Positions 49,362 through 58,623 of a stretch of 64,000 nt of DNA are shown piece by piece (the first letter of the stretch is position 1; each line of letters begins with the position of its first letter). The stretch covers positions 124,001 to 188,000 of the forward strand of contig CAVRFX010000019.1 of the NCBI GenBank assembly GCA_963720645.1, read 5' to 3'. Both the position numbers and the translations under genes were made by a program. Source of the stretch: RYN-230 sp963720645. GTDB lineage: Bacteria > Actinomycetota > Actinomycetes > Streptosporangiales > Streptosporangiaceae. The notes beneath the pieces were generated by a model. The model was given only the letters and a program-made list of their open reading frames with translations, did no database searches and was not told the DNA's origin.

Positions 49362-50660
49362 ATGGCGCCGATGGGTTCAGGGCGAGACGACAGGCCATAC
49401 TTCTTCCTCAGTTACGCGCGGACACCTAAACGGGACCCATCTGATCGCGATGATCCGGACCGCTGGGTTTACAAGCTCTACAAGGACCTGTGCTCCGCCA
49501 TATTACAAATGACCGATGCCCGGCCCGAGGAGGCCGGGTTCATGGACCGGGAAAATCAGATCGGCGCCCAGTGGTCCCCCGAGCTGACGACGGCACTGGC
49601 GAGATGCCGGGCTTTCGTGCCTCTTTACTCGCGACGGTATTTCGAAAGTGACAATTGCGGCCGGGAATGGTTTGCGTTCGCCCGCAGGGAAATCACCCAC
49701 AGAGCGCGTGGCCGCCAGGTCGTCAACGCCATCGTGCCTGCCCTGTGGACGAGGCTCCCCCGGGACAAGCTGCCCTACGTCGCGCAGTCCGTGCAGTTCG
49801 ACCACAAGTTCCTGGGTGAACGCTATTGCACCGAGGGCTTCTACGGGATCATGAAACTGCAGAATTACCGGGCTGACTATCAGCGGGCGGTGCACAGGCT
49901 CGCCGAGCGGATCATCGCCATCGGCGACGAGAGCGTTCCTTTTGCCGATGAGACCGTGGTTCAGCACGCCACGAAGGCGGACTTTGATTCGCTGCCGAGT
50001 GCGTTCGGCCCGGCGAGCGTCCGGCGCACCGCGGACGGCCAGCTCCAGATCGCGGTGCTGGCCCACGACACCTCCACGCTCCCGCCCGGCCGGTCACCCG
50101 ATTACTACGGCGACACCCCGCATACCTGGAGCCCGTACCGGCCGGATTGCCTCCAGCCGCTGGCCGACTACGCCCAGGAACTGGCGAAGAAGTGCCTGGA
50201 CTTCAAGCCGCTGGTCGGAGCCTTCGACGACGACACCACCAACTGGACCAGCGCCAGGTGGCCGGTACCTCCGAGTCTGTGCCTGGTGGATCCCTGGGTG
50301 AGCCTGTCGGCCAAGCACCAGGGACAGCTCAGTCGCCTGGACCGGCTGGAGGAACCCTGGGTCAGCGTGCTCGTGCCCTGGAGCAGCCAGGACACCGGGA
50401 CGAATGAGGCGCGAGATGACCTTCTCGCGAGCCTGCAGCAGTACCTGGGGAACAAGCTGGCCGGTGTCCCCCGCCGTTGCCAGATGGCCGCGAACGGGAT
50501 TCCCACGCTCCAGGATTTCGGCCAGCTCCTGCCTGAGATGACGATGATCATGCTGAAGAGATTCCGTAAAGAAGCGACCGCCCATCCACCCGCAGGTCCT
50601 GTCATCGAACGCCCGCGGCTGAGGAGAGCCGATCATAACGATCCCGGAGAAGGCCGATGA
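49362..50660 (+). CDS. fxsC: FxsC, TIR-like protein
   Basis: 432 residues. N-terminal TIR-like domain: RPYFFLSYARTPKRD, WVYKLYKDLCSAIL, AFVPLYSRRYFESDNCGREWFAF, where E102 in CGREW sits at the position of the NADase Glu. The C-terminal half (about 220-430) is the FxsC-specific domain with ADYAQELAKKCLDFKPL, PWVSVLVPWSSQDTGTNEARDDLLASLQ. It begins after a 158-bp AT-richer gap, which may hold its own promoter, and overlaps fxsT by 4 nt. Two ATGs (49362, 49371) are possible; the first is nearer to AGGGGG. It may signal or be an effector for the Fxs peptide. Confidence 0.88.
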   Translation: MAPMGSGRDDRPYFFLSYARTPKRDPSDRDDPDRWVYKLYKDLCSAILQMTDARPEEAGFMDRENQIGAQWSPELTTALARCRAFVPLYSRRYFESDNCGREWFAFARREITHRARGRQVVNAIVPALWTRLPRDKLPYVAQSVQFDHKFLGERYCTEGFYGIMKLQNYRADYQRAVHRLAERIIAIGDESVPFADETVVQHATKADFDSLPSAFGPASVRRTADGQLQIAVLAHDTSTLPPGRSPDYYGDTPHTWSPYRPDCLQPLADYAQELAKKCLDFKPLVGAFDDDTTNWTSARWPVPPSLCLVDPWVSLSAKHQGQLSRLDRLEEPWVSVLVPWSSQDTGTNEARDDLLASLQQYLGNKLAGVPRRCQMAANGIPTLQDFGQLLPEMTMIMLKRFRKEATAHPPAGPVIERPRLRRADHNDPGEGR

Positions 50661-53600
50661 GTGAGACCAGCCAGGGCCAGATCATCACGTTCTACTCATA
50701 TAAGGGCGGCACCGGCCGGACGATGGCGCTGGCCAACGTGGCCTGGATACTGGCTACCAACGGGAAGCGCGTCCTGTCCGTTGACTGGGACCTGGAATCA
50801 CCGGGCCTGCACAAGTTCTTCCATCCCTTCCTGGACGAATCCACGGTCAGTGCCACCCCCGGCGTGATCGAGATCATCAATGACTATGCTTCGGCGGCGG
50901 TTGACTCCGGGCGGCGCAGCGATGACTGGCATCTGGAATTCGCGCGGATAGAACGGCACGCCGTGTCGCTCGACTGGTCGTTCCCGGATGGCGGCAAGCT
51001 GGATTTCCTCTCGGCAGGGCGGCAGAACCGTGACTACTCTGCGGCGGTCTGCTCGCTGGACTGGGATAACTTCTATGACCGGCTCGGCGGCGGCCGGTTT
51101 TTCCGGGCCATGCGGGAGGACATGAAAGAGAAGTACGACTACGTGCTGATCGACAGCCGCACCGGGCTGAGCGATGTGGCCGACATCTGCACGATCGAAC
51201 TCCCCGATGTCTTAACTATCTGCTTCACGCTCAGCGATCAGAGTATCGAGGGTGCCGCCAATGTTGCCCGCCAGATCAGCGGACGGTACCGGGACCGCAA
51301 CATCCGCGTGCTGCCGGTGCCGATGCGCATCGAGGATGGCGAGAAGGAAAAGCTCGACGTCGGCCGGGCCCTGGCGCGGATGAAGTTCGAGGGGTTCCCG
51401 GCCGGGATGACCCCGGAGAGTTCGGCCATGTACTGGGCCTCGGTGGAGGTCCCGTACAAGCCGTTCTATGCCTTCGAGGAGACCCTCGCCACGTTCGGGG
51501 ACGATCCAGGTTCGCCCGCCTCCCTGCTCTCGTCGTTCGAGCGGATCACCGACGCCGTCACCGGCGGGCACGTGAGTACCATGCTGCCGATTGCCGAGGA
51601 CCTCCGCCTGCAGTACAAGGACGCGTTCGCCCGGCGGCAGCCCGCATCATCCACTCAGGTCTACCTGAGCTACGTGCCCGAGGACCGGATGTGGGCGGAC
51701 TGGATCGAGGCTGTGCTCACCCGGGCGGGTTTCCGGGTCCTGCCGCGCAGCACAGTGCTGACGGCCGGCGGTGGCGATGGCGACGCCCGCGGCAGCATCC
51801 AGGCCGAGCGTGAACTCCAGATGGCGCCCCGCGCCATCGCCGTGCTGTCCTCCGCGTACCTGCATTCCCCGGACGCCAGGTCCCTGTGGAAGACGCTGTC
51901 CTCGGCGGATGCCGCCGACACGCACCGCCAGCTGATCCCCGTCCGGATCAGCGAGATCCGGATCACCGAGCCATTCAACGAGCATCCGGTGGTTGACCTG
52001 GCCAGGATGGACGCGGCCCAGGCGACCGCGAAGCTGCTCTGGGCCCTCGACCGGCCCGCGCAGCCCGCAGGCAGGACGGGCACCCAGGCGGAGGAGCCCA
52101 GATTCCCGGGCACGATCCCGCCGGTCTGGAACGTGCCGGCCCGGAACGCCGACTTCACCGGCCGCGGGGCGACGCTCGAGCTGCTCCGCGACAAGCTGGC
52201 CGGTGGCGGCCGGGCGGTGGTGGTCGCGCAGGCCCTGTACGGGCTGGGCGGCGTCGGCAAGACCCAGCTCGCGCTGGAATACGCCCACCGCTTCATGGCC
52301 GACTACGACCTGGTCTGGTGGGTGCCCTCGGAACGCGCCGAGGAGACCAGCGGCGCGCTCGCGGACCTGGCCCGGAAGATGGGCCTGAAGGTGGGCGACA
52401 ACGTGGCCGAGGCCGCCGAGACGGCGCTGGAAGAACTGCGACGTGATACCACCCCGCACTGGCTGCTCATCTTCGACAATGCCGACGACCCCAAGCAGCT
52501 CGAGCCTTACCTGCCCACCGGATCGGGACATGTCCTCATCACCTCCCGGAATCAGGCCTGGAGCCATTCGGCCGAACCACTCGAAGTAGACGTCTTCACC
52601 CGGGACGAGAGCGTGGGGCACCTGCTCCGGCACGTCCCGGAGCTGGACCTGGCGGACGCCAAGAGGGTCGCAGACGCGCTGGGTCACCTGCCGCTGGCCG
52701 TCGAGCAGGCGAGCGCGTGGCTGGAGCAGACCGGGATGCCGGCCCGGGTGTACGTCGAGCAGCTGGCGACCCAGTCCACCCGGATCCTGGCGCTGAACCA
52801 GCCGCCGGACTACCCCATGCCAGTCGTTGCGACCTGGAATCTGTCCTTCGACCGGCTGAAGCAGCGGTCGCCAGCGGCGGTGCGGCTGCTGCAGCTATGC
52901 GCGTTCTTCTCACCGGGCCCGATCTCCATGGACCTGCTCTACAGCGACGAGATGAACCAGTCCCTGCTGCCGTTCGACGAGACGCTGAGCGAGAAGCTCA
53001 TGCTCGGCCGGGTGATCCGGGACATCAGCCGGTTCGCCCTGGTCAAGGTGGACCAGGGCAGCAACTCGCTGCAGATCCACCGGCTCGTGCAAGCGGTGAT
53101 GCGGTCGCAGATGACAGATGAGGAGCAGGTCGAGGCCCGGCACGAGGTGCACAAGATCCTGGTGGGGGCCCGGCCCCGGCAGGGCGAGACCGACGATCCG
53201 GCCAACTGGTCGACCTACAACATCATCTGGCCGCATCTGGGCCCGTCGGTGGCGGAGGAATGTGACGATGCGCGAACCCGCCAGCTGCTCATCGACTGGG
53301 TGCGGTACCAGTGGAAGCACGGGGAGTTCGAGTCCTGCCTGGCCCTGGCCAGCCGGCTGGAGACCCTGTGGCGCCACCAGCTGGGGTCAGACGATCCGCA
53401 GACGCTCCACCTGCAGTTCCATATCGCGAACGTGCTGCGCTCGCAGGGCCGCTTCAGTGACGCCCGCGATCTGGACACGTACGTCCTGGAGCGCCAGCGC
53501 GAGGTACTCGGGCCGGACCACCCGCACGCGCTCATCACCGCGAACGGGCTGGGCGCGGACCTGCGCGCACTGGGTGACTTCCAGGCCGCGCTCGCCCTGG

Positions 53601-54595
53601 ACCAGGAAACCTACGAGAGCTTCAAAGACCAGTTCGGCGAGGACTACCAGCGGACCCTGGCGGCCGCCCATAACCTGGGCAGCTCGCTGCGGCTCGTGGG
53701 TGACTGCTTCACCGCACGTCGGCTGGACGAGGAAACGCTGGACCGCCAGCGGCAGGTGCTGGGCCGGGAGCATCCCAACACCCTGCTGTCCGTGGCCAGC
53801 CTGGCCCTGGACCTGCGGGCGGCGGGCGCCTTCCGGGAATCACTGAACCTGCTCCGTGACACCTGGGAGAGGTACCGGGAAGTCCTCGGCGACGACATGA
53901 CGGAGACGCTGCTCACCGCGGCCAGCCTGGCCGTCTCGCTGCGCAAGGCGGGCGAGCAGTCCGAGGCCATGACGCTGGCCCGGGACACCTACGAGCGCTA
54001 CAAACGGCGCTACGGCAGCGACTCACCGGACGCGCAATCCTGTGCGCTGAACCTGGCCTGTGACTACGCGGCGGTTGACGACATGCCGCGGGCCCTGGAC
54101 CTGGTGACCGGGGTGAAAGCGGCGCACCAGGCCAGTCTGGGTGACGATCACCCGAACACGCTGGTGGCTGCGAACAACCTGGCCTGCTACCTGCGGTGCC
54201 TGGGGCGCGTGCCGGAGGCGCTGGTGCTGGCCGACGACACGCTGACCCGGATGCGCCGCAAGCTTGGCGACCGGCACCCGCTGGCCTTGTCCAGCGCCGT
54301 GAACCTGGCCAACTGCCGGGGTGACTCGGGCGATCCGGGCTCGGCCGAGGCGCTGGAGCGCCCGACCATCGCGCTCCTGCGTGAGACGCTAGGCAGCCAC
54401 CACCCCGACACCCTGGTCTGCGAGGCCAACCTGGCCGTATCGCTGCGTGAGGGAGGGCAGGACCGCGAGGCGGAAGAACTCCGGGCGCGGGTCCTCGCCG
54501 ACCTGGCCCGGGTCCTCGGCGCGAGTCACCCGGACTCCTCGCAGCTTCTCAAGTGGCAGCGGGTCAACCGTGACCTGGAACCACAGCAGATCTGA
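50657..54595 (+). CDS. fxsT: FxsT, KGG-ATPase/TIR-like/NB-ARC/TPR protein
   Basis: 1312 residues with four parts: MinD/ParA-like ATPase (deviant Walker A YKGGTGRT, residues 15-22; VDWDLESPGLHKF; LIDSRTGLSDVAD), a TIR-like domain (about 330-460: VYLSYVPEDRMWADWIEAVL, without the catalytic CxxEW), an NB-ARC switch ATPase (P-loop LGGVGKTQLA near 528-537; LLIFDNADDPKQLEPYL; GLPLA-like GHLPLAVEQASAWL), and about eight kinesin-light-chain TPRs (about 880-1300; LGPDHPHAL-type). Such multidomain STAND proteins sense a ligand and oligomerise. It is the standard final gene of FxSxx loci. Which ligand it binds, perhaps the modified FxsA, is inference. Confidence 0.9.
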   Translation: MSETSQGQIITFYSYKGGTGRTMALANVAWILATNGKRVLSVDWDLESPGLHKFFHPFLDESTVSATPGVIEIINDYASAAVDSGRRSDDWHLEFARIERHAVSLDWSFPDGGKLDFLSAGRQNRDYSAAVCSLDWDNFYDRLGGGRFFRAMREDMKEKYDYVLIDSRTGLSDVADICTIELPDVLTICFTLSDQSIEGAANVARQISGRYRDRNIRVLPVPMRIEDGEKEKLDVGRALARMKFEGFPAGMTPESSAMYWASVEVPYKPFYAFEETLATFGDDPGSPASLLSSFERITDAVTGGHVSTMLPIAEDLRLQYKDAFARRQPASSTQVYLSYVPEDRMWADWIEAVLTRAGFRVLPRSTVLTAGGGDGDARGSIQAERELQMAPRAIAVLSSAYLHSPDARSLWKTLSSADAADTHRQLIPVRISEIRITEPFNEHPVVDLARMDAAQATAKLLWALDRPAQPAGRTGTQAEEPRFPGTIPPVWNVPARNADFTGRGATLELLRDKLAGGGRAVVVAQALYGLGGVGKTQLALEYAHRFMADYDLVWWVPSERAEETSGALADLARKMGLKVGDNVAEAAETALEELRRDTTPHWLLIFDNADDPKQLEPYLPTGSGHVLITSRNQAWSHSAEPLEVDVFTRDESVGHLLRHVPELDLADAKRVADALGHLPLAVEQASAWLEQTGMPARVYVEQLATQSTRILALNQPPDYPMPVVATWNLSFDRLKQRSPAAVRLLQLCAFFSPGPISMDLLYSDEMNQSLLPFDETLSEKLMLGRVIRDISRFALVKVDQGSNSLQIHRLVQAVMRSQMTDEEQVEARHEVHKILVGARPRQGETDDPANWSTYNIIWPHLGPSVAEECDDARTRQLLIDWVRYQWKHGEFESCLALASRLETLWRHQLGSDDPQTLHLQFHIANVLRSQGRFSDARDLDTYVLERQREVLGPDHPHALITANGLGADLRALGDFQAALALDQETYESFKDQFGEDYQRTLAAAHNLGSSLRLVGDCFTARRLDEETLDRQRQVLGREHPNTLLSVASLALDLRAAGAFRESLNLLRDTWERYREVLGDDMTETLLTAASLAVSLRKAGEQSEAMTLARDTYERYKRRYGSDSPDAQSCALNLACDYAAVDDMPRALDLVTGVKAAHQASLGDDHPNTLVAANNLACYLRCLGRVPEALVLADDTLTRMRRKLGDRHPLALSSAVNLANCRGDSGDPGSAEALERPTIALLRETLGSHHPDTLVCEANLAVSLREGGQDREAEELRARVLADLARVLGASHPDSSQLLKWQRVNRDLEPQQI

Positions 54596-54616
54596 GCGCG
54601 ACACCAGATCTGGTCC

Positions 54617-55564
54617 CTACCCAGGACCAGCCGAACCCGCGTGCCGCACTAACCCATGATCGAGGGGCCGCCGGTGATTGAGGGTGCGATCATCGGGACG
54701 GTCGGCGGACAGCCACCGGAGGATGTCCGGGAGCACGTCCAGCGCGCCGAAGTGCGCTGCCCCGGCCTGGACGACCACGGCGGCGCTGGGAATCCGGTCG
54801 GCCAGCCAGCGGGCGTGGCTGGCCGGGGAGAAGACGTCGCTGTCCCCGTGCCACAGCAGGACGGGAACGGTCACCGAGGCCGGGTCGAAGCCCCAGGGCG
54901 AGCAGAAGGCCAGGGCGTCATCGATCCAGCCAAAGTCGGAGGTTCGCAGGGCCTCGGCGTAGGTCTCGATCAGCATGGACCGGATGCCGTGGTCTGCGAC
55001 GACCCGCCGGTCTGGGTCAGGGAGCTCGGCCGAGAGCCTGGCGATCAGGCTGGCGGGGTTGGCCCGGATCTCCTCGGCCACCGCTTTTGTGTGAGCTGCG
55101 AAGTCCTCGTACCCGTTGGCCGCCGCGGTGAACTCAAGCACGTTGGACTGGGCCATCCCGTCGAACCAGTCCAGCCCGTCAGCCCCGTGCGGGGCCAGCC
55201 CGACCAGGACGGCCGCCTTGGTCACGCGCTCAGGTAGCAGGGCCGCGCAGGCGAGGGCATGAGGGCCGCCGCCGGAGCGCCCCACCACCGAAAACCGGTC
55301 GAGGCCGCAGGCGTCCGCGATCGTCAGCACGTCAGCGGCCGCGTCGGCGACCCGCCGTCCGGCCAGGCGGTCTGATCCGCCGTAGCCCGGCCGGTCAAAG
55401 GAGATCAGCCGGACGCCCAGCCGGTGCAGCACAGAGGACCGGGGGTGCGGGCCTAACCGGCTTCCTGGTGTTCCGTGAAGGAGAAAGACGGGTCTGCCGT
55501 CGGGGTCGCCGCTCGCCTGGGTGGAAAGTCGTCTGCCGTCGGCCGTTCGCACCGTGTACTTCAA
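54617..55564 (-). CDS. Alpha/beta hydrolase
   Basis: About 315 residues of hydrolase fold: VFLLHGTPGSRLG (oxyanion), FDRPGYGGSDRL, nucleophile Ser in VVGRSGGGPHALA, Asp in WHGDSDVFSP, His in AAHFGALDVLP. Resembles lipolytic/haloperoxidase-like hydrolases (GRSGGG elbow). A TTG at 55564, preceded by AAGGGA, is selected; a GTG at 55552 and an upstream ATG (55645) are alternatives. Converges with fxsT and shows no link to it. Confidence 0.82.
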   Translation of the reverse strand: MKYTVRTADGRRLSTQASGDPDGRPVFLLHGTPGSRLGPHPRSSVLHRLGVRLISFDRPGYGGSDRLAGRRVADAAADVLTIADACGLDRFSVVGRSGGGPHALACAALLPERVTKAAVLVGLAPHGADGLDWFDGMAQSNVLEFTAAANGYEDFAAHTKAVAEEIRANPASLIARLSAELPDPDRRVVADHGIRSMLIETYAEALRTSDFGWIDDALAFCSPWGFDPASVTVPVLLWHGDSDVFSPASHARWLADRIPSAAVVVQAGAAHFGALDVLPDILRWLSADRPDDRTLNHRRPLDHGLVRHAGSAGPG

Positions 55565-55738
55565 GATTGTCCCTTGCCGCGTCCGCGCCGCCGCCCCCGC
55601 TCTGGCGTTGGCATCGCTTCCAGCATGCCGCCGCCGGGCCGGCAACGGAAGGGAGCGGACCCGTCACAATGCCCAGGCAAGCCCGCGCTGGCCATCCTGG
55701 TGAAGACAATCAGGGGCGCCCGCTGGCAAGGTGATCAC

Positions 55739-56269
55739 ATGAGCGACTCGCTGAGTATCCGCGGCGTCGGCCCGGTGGACCGGGACCGCAGTCATGCCCT
55801 GTTCGGCCAGACGATGGCGTACGTCGCGGTCACGGCCGGTTGCTTCGCCCTGGGCTCCTACCTGGGGCGTTCCTTGTCCGAGGTCGTCGGCTCGACCCTT
55901 CACGCGGGCGATAGCATCACGGCTTCGGTGGTCCGCAGCGGTACCAGCTATACCCTGAAGGTGACCGATTCAAGTCGCTCGGGGAACAGTTTTTCCACGA
56001 CCCAGTCCTGCTCGGGATGCGCCAATTCCAGCGCCGAGTGGATCGCCGAGGCGCCCAGCGGCAGCAGCGGCGTGTACCCCCTGCCGAACTTCCGCAGCTG
56101 GACCGAATCGGGTGCCACGGTGAAGGAGGGCTCGGCATCCGGGGTCATCTCGTCCTTCACCGACGACGAGATCACCATGATCGACTCGGCCGGCGCCGTC
56201 AAGGCCCAGCCCGGGGCCCTCAATGGTAGCGGCAGCGGTTTTTCTGTCGCCTGGGAGCGCAGCTCGTAA
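55739..56269 (+). CDS. Chimeric CDS: Bax-inhibitor-1 N-terminus joined to G1 peptidase C-terminus
   Basis: 176 residues. Residues 1-48 (DRDRSHALFGQTMAYVAVTAG, ALGSYLGRSLSE) are the start of a BI-1/YccA membrane protein. From about 50 on (HAGDSITASVVRSGTSYTL, FSTTQSCSGCANSSAEWIAE, FTDDEITMIDSAGAVKAQPG) it is the C-terminal half of an eqolisin-type G1 glutamic peptidase: Glu of SAEWI (E100) is kept, but the N-terminal half with the catalytic Gln is absent. The join is in frame near 55885. Neither half can work. AGGTGA precedes the ATG. A deletion or assembly join between two genes best explains it. Confidence 0.8.
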   Translation: MSDSLSIRGVGPVDRDRSHALFGQTMAYVAVTAGCFALGSYLGRSLSEVVGSTLHAGDSITASVVRSGTSYTLKVTDSSRSGNSFSTTQSCSGCANSSAEWIAEAPSGSSGVYPLPNFRSWTESGATVKEGSASGVISSFTDDEITMIDSAGAVKAQPGALNGSGSGFSVAWERSS

Positions 56270-56471
56270 GTCCAGCTCAGGCCCCACTTTCCCCTCAGTC
56301 CGGTGCGCCAGGCTGGGGGGTAAGTGGGGGTTAATGCCGCCCAAATACCGTGCTAACGGTTCCGGGTCGGCTAGGGTGCTGTGCTTGTCGGGCTTTCCGG
56401 CTGAGTGTCGCTCGTCACCGTGAACCCGTGGCCAGCGCAGCGGAAGGCACCCTGCAATCTGGGAGCCCCTT

Positions 56472-56945
56472 GTGGGCAGCTATCCCGTTCTCCGTCAACT
56501 TCTGATCACGCTTATGGCGACGGCATCCCTAGCAGCGATCCCCCTCGCCACCACCTCCCAAGCCGCCTCCGCCGGGTCCAGGGCCCCGCGGGTGGCGGCT
56601 TACGTATGGGCCTACCAGCACATGGCGGGCCACTGGTACTGCTGGGGCGGCACCGGCCCCAGCTGCTACGACTGCTCCGGGGCGGTGATGTCCGCCTACG
56701 CCCGTGAGGGCCTGCGCTTCGGCCGGTCCACCACCGCCATGCTCGGCTCCGGGCGGCTGATCCGGGAGAGCGAGCGCCAGGCACGACGCGGTGACCTGGC
56801 CTTCTACGGCACCGGGCACGTGGAGTTCTACGTCCGGCCTGGCCACACGTTCGGTGCTCTCAACTCCGGGACCCGGATCGGCTGGCATCACTGGAACGCC
56901 TACTGGCACCCCACGATGTTCTTCCGGGTGCGGGGCGCCGGCTGA
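56472..56945 (+). CDS. Secreted NlpC/P60 family peptidase (C40)
   Basis: 157 residues: N-terminal signal peptide (about 1-33: LLITLMATASLAAIPLATTSQAASA), then a compact NlpC/P60 domain with CWGGTGPSCYDCSG (nucleophile C68), GDLAFYGTGHVEFYV (H116) and a further His in GHTFGAL. It cleaves peptidoglycan stem peptides. GTG start with GGGAG 4-8 nt upstream. I looked for a ydaO-type c-di-AMP leader in the 202-bp upstream gap and did not find its consensus. Confidence 0.9.
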   Translation: MGSYPVLRQLLITLMATASLAAIPLATTSQAASAGSRAPRVAAYVWAYQHMAGHWYCWGGTGPSCYDCSGAVMSAYAREGLRFGRSTTAMLGSGRLIRESERQARRGDLAFYGTGHVEFYVRPGHTFGALNSGTRIGWHHWNAYWHPTMFFRVRGAG

Positions 56946-57123
56946 CCCATCCCGGCTGATCCGGCCGGCCTGACCAGGCCGGGCCAGCCACGGCGGCCGA
57001 TCCGTCCCCGGTAAAACCGGGCAAACCACCACCATCCTGTCTCAAACGGTTCGGTGTCACGGTTAGCGCGCCCCAGCGCCGGGAACGCTGCTGCTGTCGA
57101 GACCACCGGGGGGCGCGGGAAGC

Positions 57124-58572
57124 GTGGCGGCGAGCACACGGCGGGGACGGACGGCGCCGCGGTGGCGGCTGGCGGACCTGAGCCTGGACGACCGGATCGC
57201 CCGGGGACGGGCGGCCCGGCGCGAGGCACCCCGGTCGGGCCACGCCCGCTGGGAGCCCGCACCGGGACGCCCGGACCCGGTCACGCTGCTGCAGGACCAG
57301 GCGGCAACCCGGGTTCCCGAGCTCGTCCCGATCAGGTACGGCCGGATGCTGGTCTCGCCGGGCACCTTCTACCGGGGCGGTGCGCTGATCATGGCGTCCG
57401 ACCTGGCCGCCACGCCGCGCAGCGGGATCACCGTGCAGCTCTGCGGGGATGCGCACCTGTCGAACTTCGGCGTGTTCGCCTCCCCGGAGCGGCAGCTGAT
57501 CTTCGACATCAACGACTTCGACGAGACACTGCCCGGGCCCTGGGAGTGGGACGTCAAACGGCTGGCGGCCAGCTTCGAGATCGCCGGCCGCGACCTGGGA
57601 TTCTCCCCGGCCGACCGGCGCGGCATCGTGGCCGGGGTCCGCGAGTACCGGGAACAGCTGCGCGAGGCGGCCCGGATGAAGACCCTCGACGCGTGGTACG
57701 CCCATCTGGACGAGGAAGCCATCCACGAGGGCATCGACCAGGCTGTCCGCCGCGACCGGCTGGGCAAGAAAGAGGCCCGGGAAGCCAGGCGGGACATCGC
57801 CAAGGCGCGGACCCGGGACAGCGTCCGGGTGATGGCCCGGCGGGCGGGGAAGGTGGAGGGCGAACTCCGGATCGTCCGCGACCCTCCGATCATCACCCCG
57901 ATCGAGGACCTGCTGCTGACGGCCAGGGCGCGCGAGCAGGCCGAGAGCTCGGTGCGGAACCTGATCGCCCGCTACCGGCGGACGCTCGCCCACGATCACC
58001 ACCCCATCGAGGAGTTCCGGTACGGGCACATGGCCCGCAAGGTCGTCGGCGTCGGCAGTGTCGGCACGCGGTGCTGGATCTTCCTGATGCTGGGCCGGGA
58101 CAACACCGATCCCCTGTTCCTGCAGGCGAAGGAGGCGCAGCCCTCCGTGCTCGAGCCATTCGCGGGCCGGAGCAAGCTGCGCCAGCACGGCGAGCGGGTG
58201 GTCGTGGGGCAGCGCCTGATGCAGGCGGCCAGCGACATCTTCCTCGGCTGGCTCCGCGTCACCGACCTCGACGGGCAGGTCCGTGACTACTACATCCGGC
58301 AGTTCCACGACTGGAAGGGCTCCGCTGACGTGGAGACCATGCGCGTGCCGGGGGCGACACTCTACGCCCGGATGTGCGGGGCGACGCTGGCCCGCGCGCA
58401 CGCACGCTGGGGCGACCGGATCGCGATCGGCGCCTACCTCGGGCGCGGCGAGGTCTTCGACACGGCCGTCGCCGATTTCTCCGTCACCTACGCCAACCAG
58501 AACGAACGGGACTACGATGCCCTGGCCCGGGCGGTGAAGTCGGGCCGTATCCCCGCCGAGATGGGAGTCTGA
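57124..58572 (+). CDS. DUF2252 domain-containing protein
   Basis: 482 residues with the actinobacterial DUF2252 pattern: RGRAARREAPRSGHARWEP, MLVSPGTFYRGGALIMASDLA, CGDAHLSNFGVFASPERQLIFDINDFDETLPGP, EWDVKRLAASFEIAGRDLG and DYYIRQFHDWKGS. The GDxHLxNFG...DINDFDE arrangement resembles phosphotransferase-like kinase catalytic sites, but biochemical function is unknown. GTG start. Normal codon use; single gene. Confidence 0.9.
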   Translation: MAASTRRGRTAPRWRLADLSLDDRIARGRAARREAPRSGHARWEPAPGRPDPVTLLQDQAATRVPELVPIRYGRMLVSPGTFYRGGALIMASDLAATPRSGITVQLCGDAHLSNFGVFASPERQLIFDINDFDETLPGPWEWDVKRLAASFEIAGRDLGFSPADRRGIVAGVREYREQLREAARMKTLDAWYAHLDEEAIHEGIDQAVRRDRLGKKEAREARRDIAKARTRDSVRVMARRAGKVEGELRIVRDPPIITPIEDLLLTARAREQAESSVRNLIARYRRTLAHDHHPIEEFRYGHMARKVVGVGSVGTRCWIFLMLGRDNTDPLFLQAKEAQPSVLEPFAGRSKLRQHGERVVVGQRLMQAASDIFLGWLRVTDLDGQVRDYYIRQFHDWKGSADVETMRVPGATLYARMCGATLARAHARWGDRIAIGAYLGRGEVFDTAVADFSVTYANQNERDYDALARAVKSGRIPAEMGV

Positions 58573-58623
58573 GCGCTACGGCTTGCGGCCGGTTCGCCGG
58601 GCCGCGCGCTACGGCTTGCGGCC
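58573..58623. repeat. 18-bp direct repeat at the methyltransferase 3' end
   Basis: GCGCTACGGCTTGCGGCC occurs at 58573-58590 and 58606-58623, 15 bp apart. The second copy contains the last codons and stop of the leftward methyltransferase (GRKP-stop); the first lies just beyond the DUF2252 stop. A small local duplication. Confidence 0.85.

Noticed and set aside
56270..56471. ydaO-type c-di-AMP riboswitch before the NlpC/P60 gene
   Set aside because: Context would fit, but I could not match the conserved core; a covariance-model search would decide.
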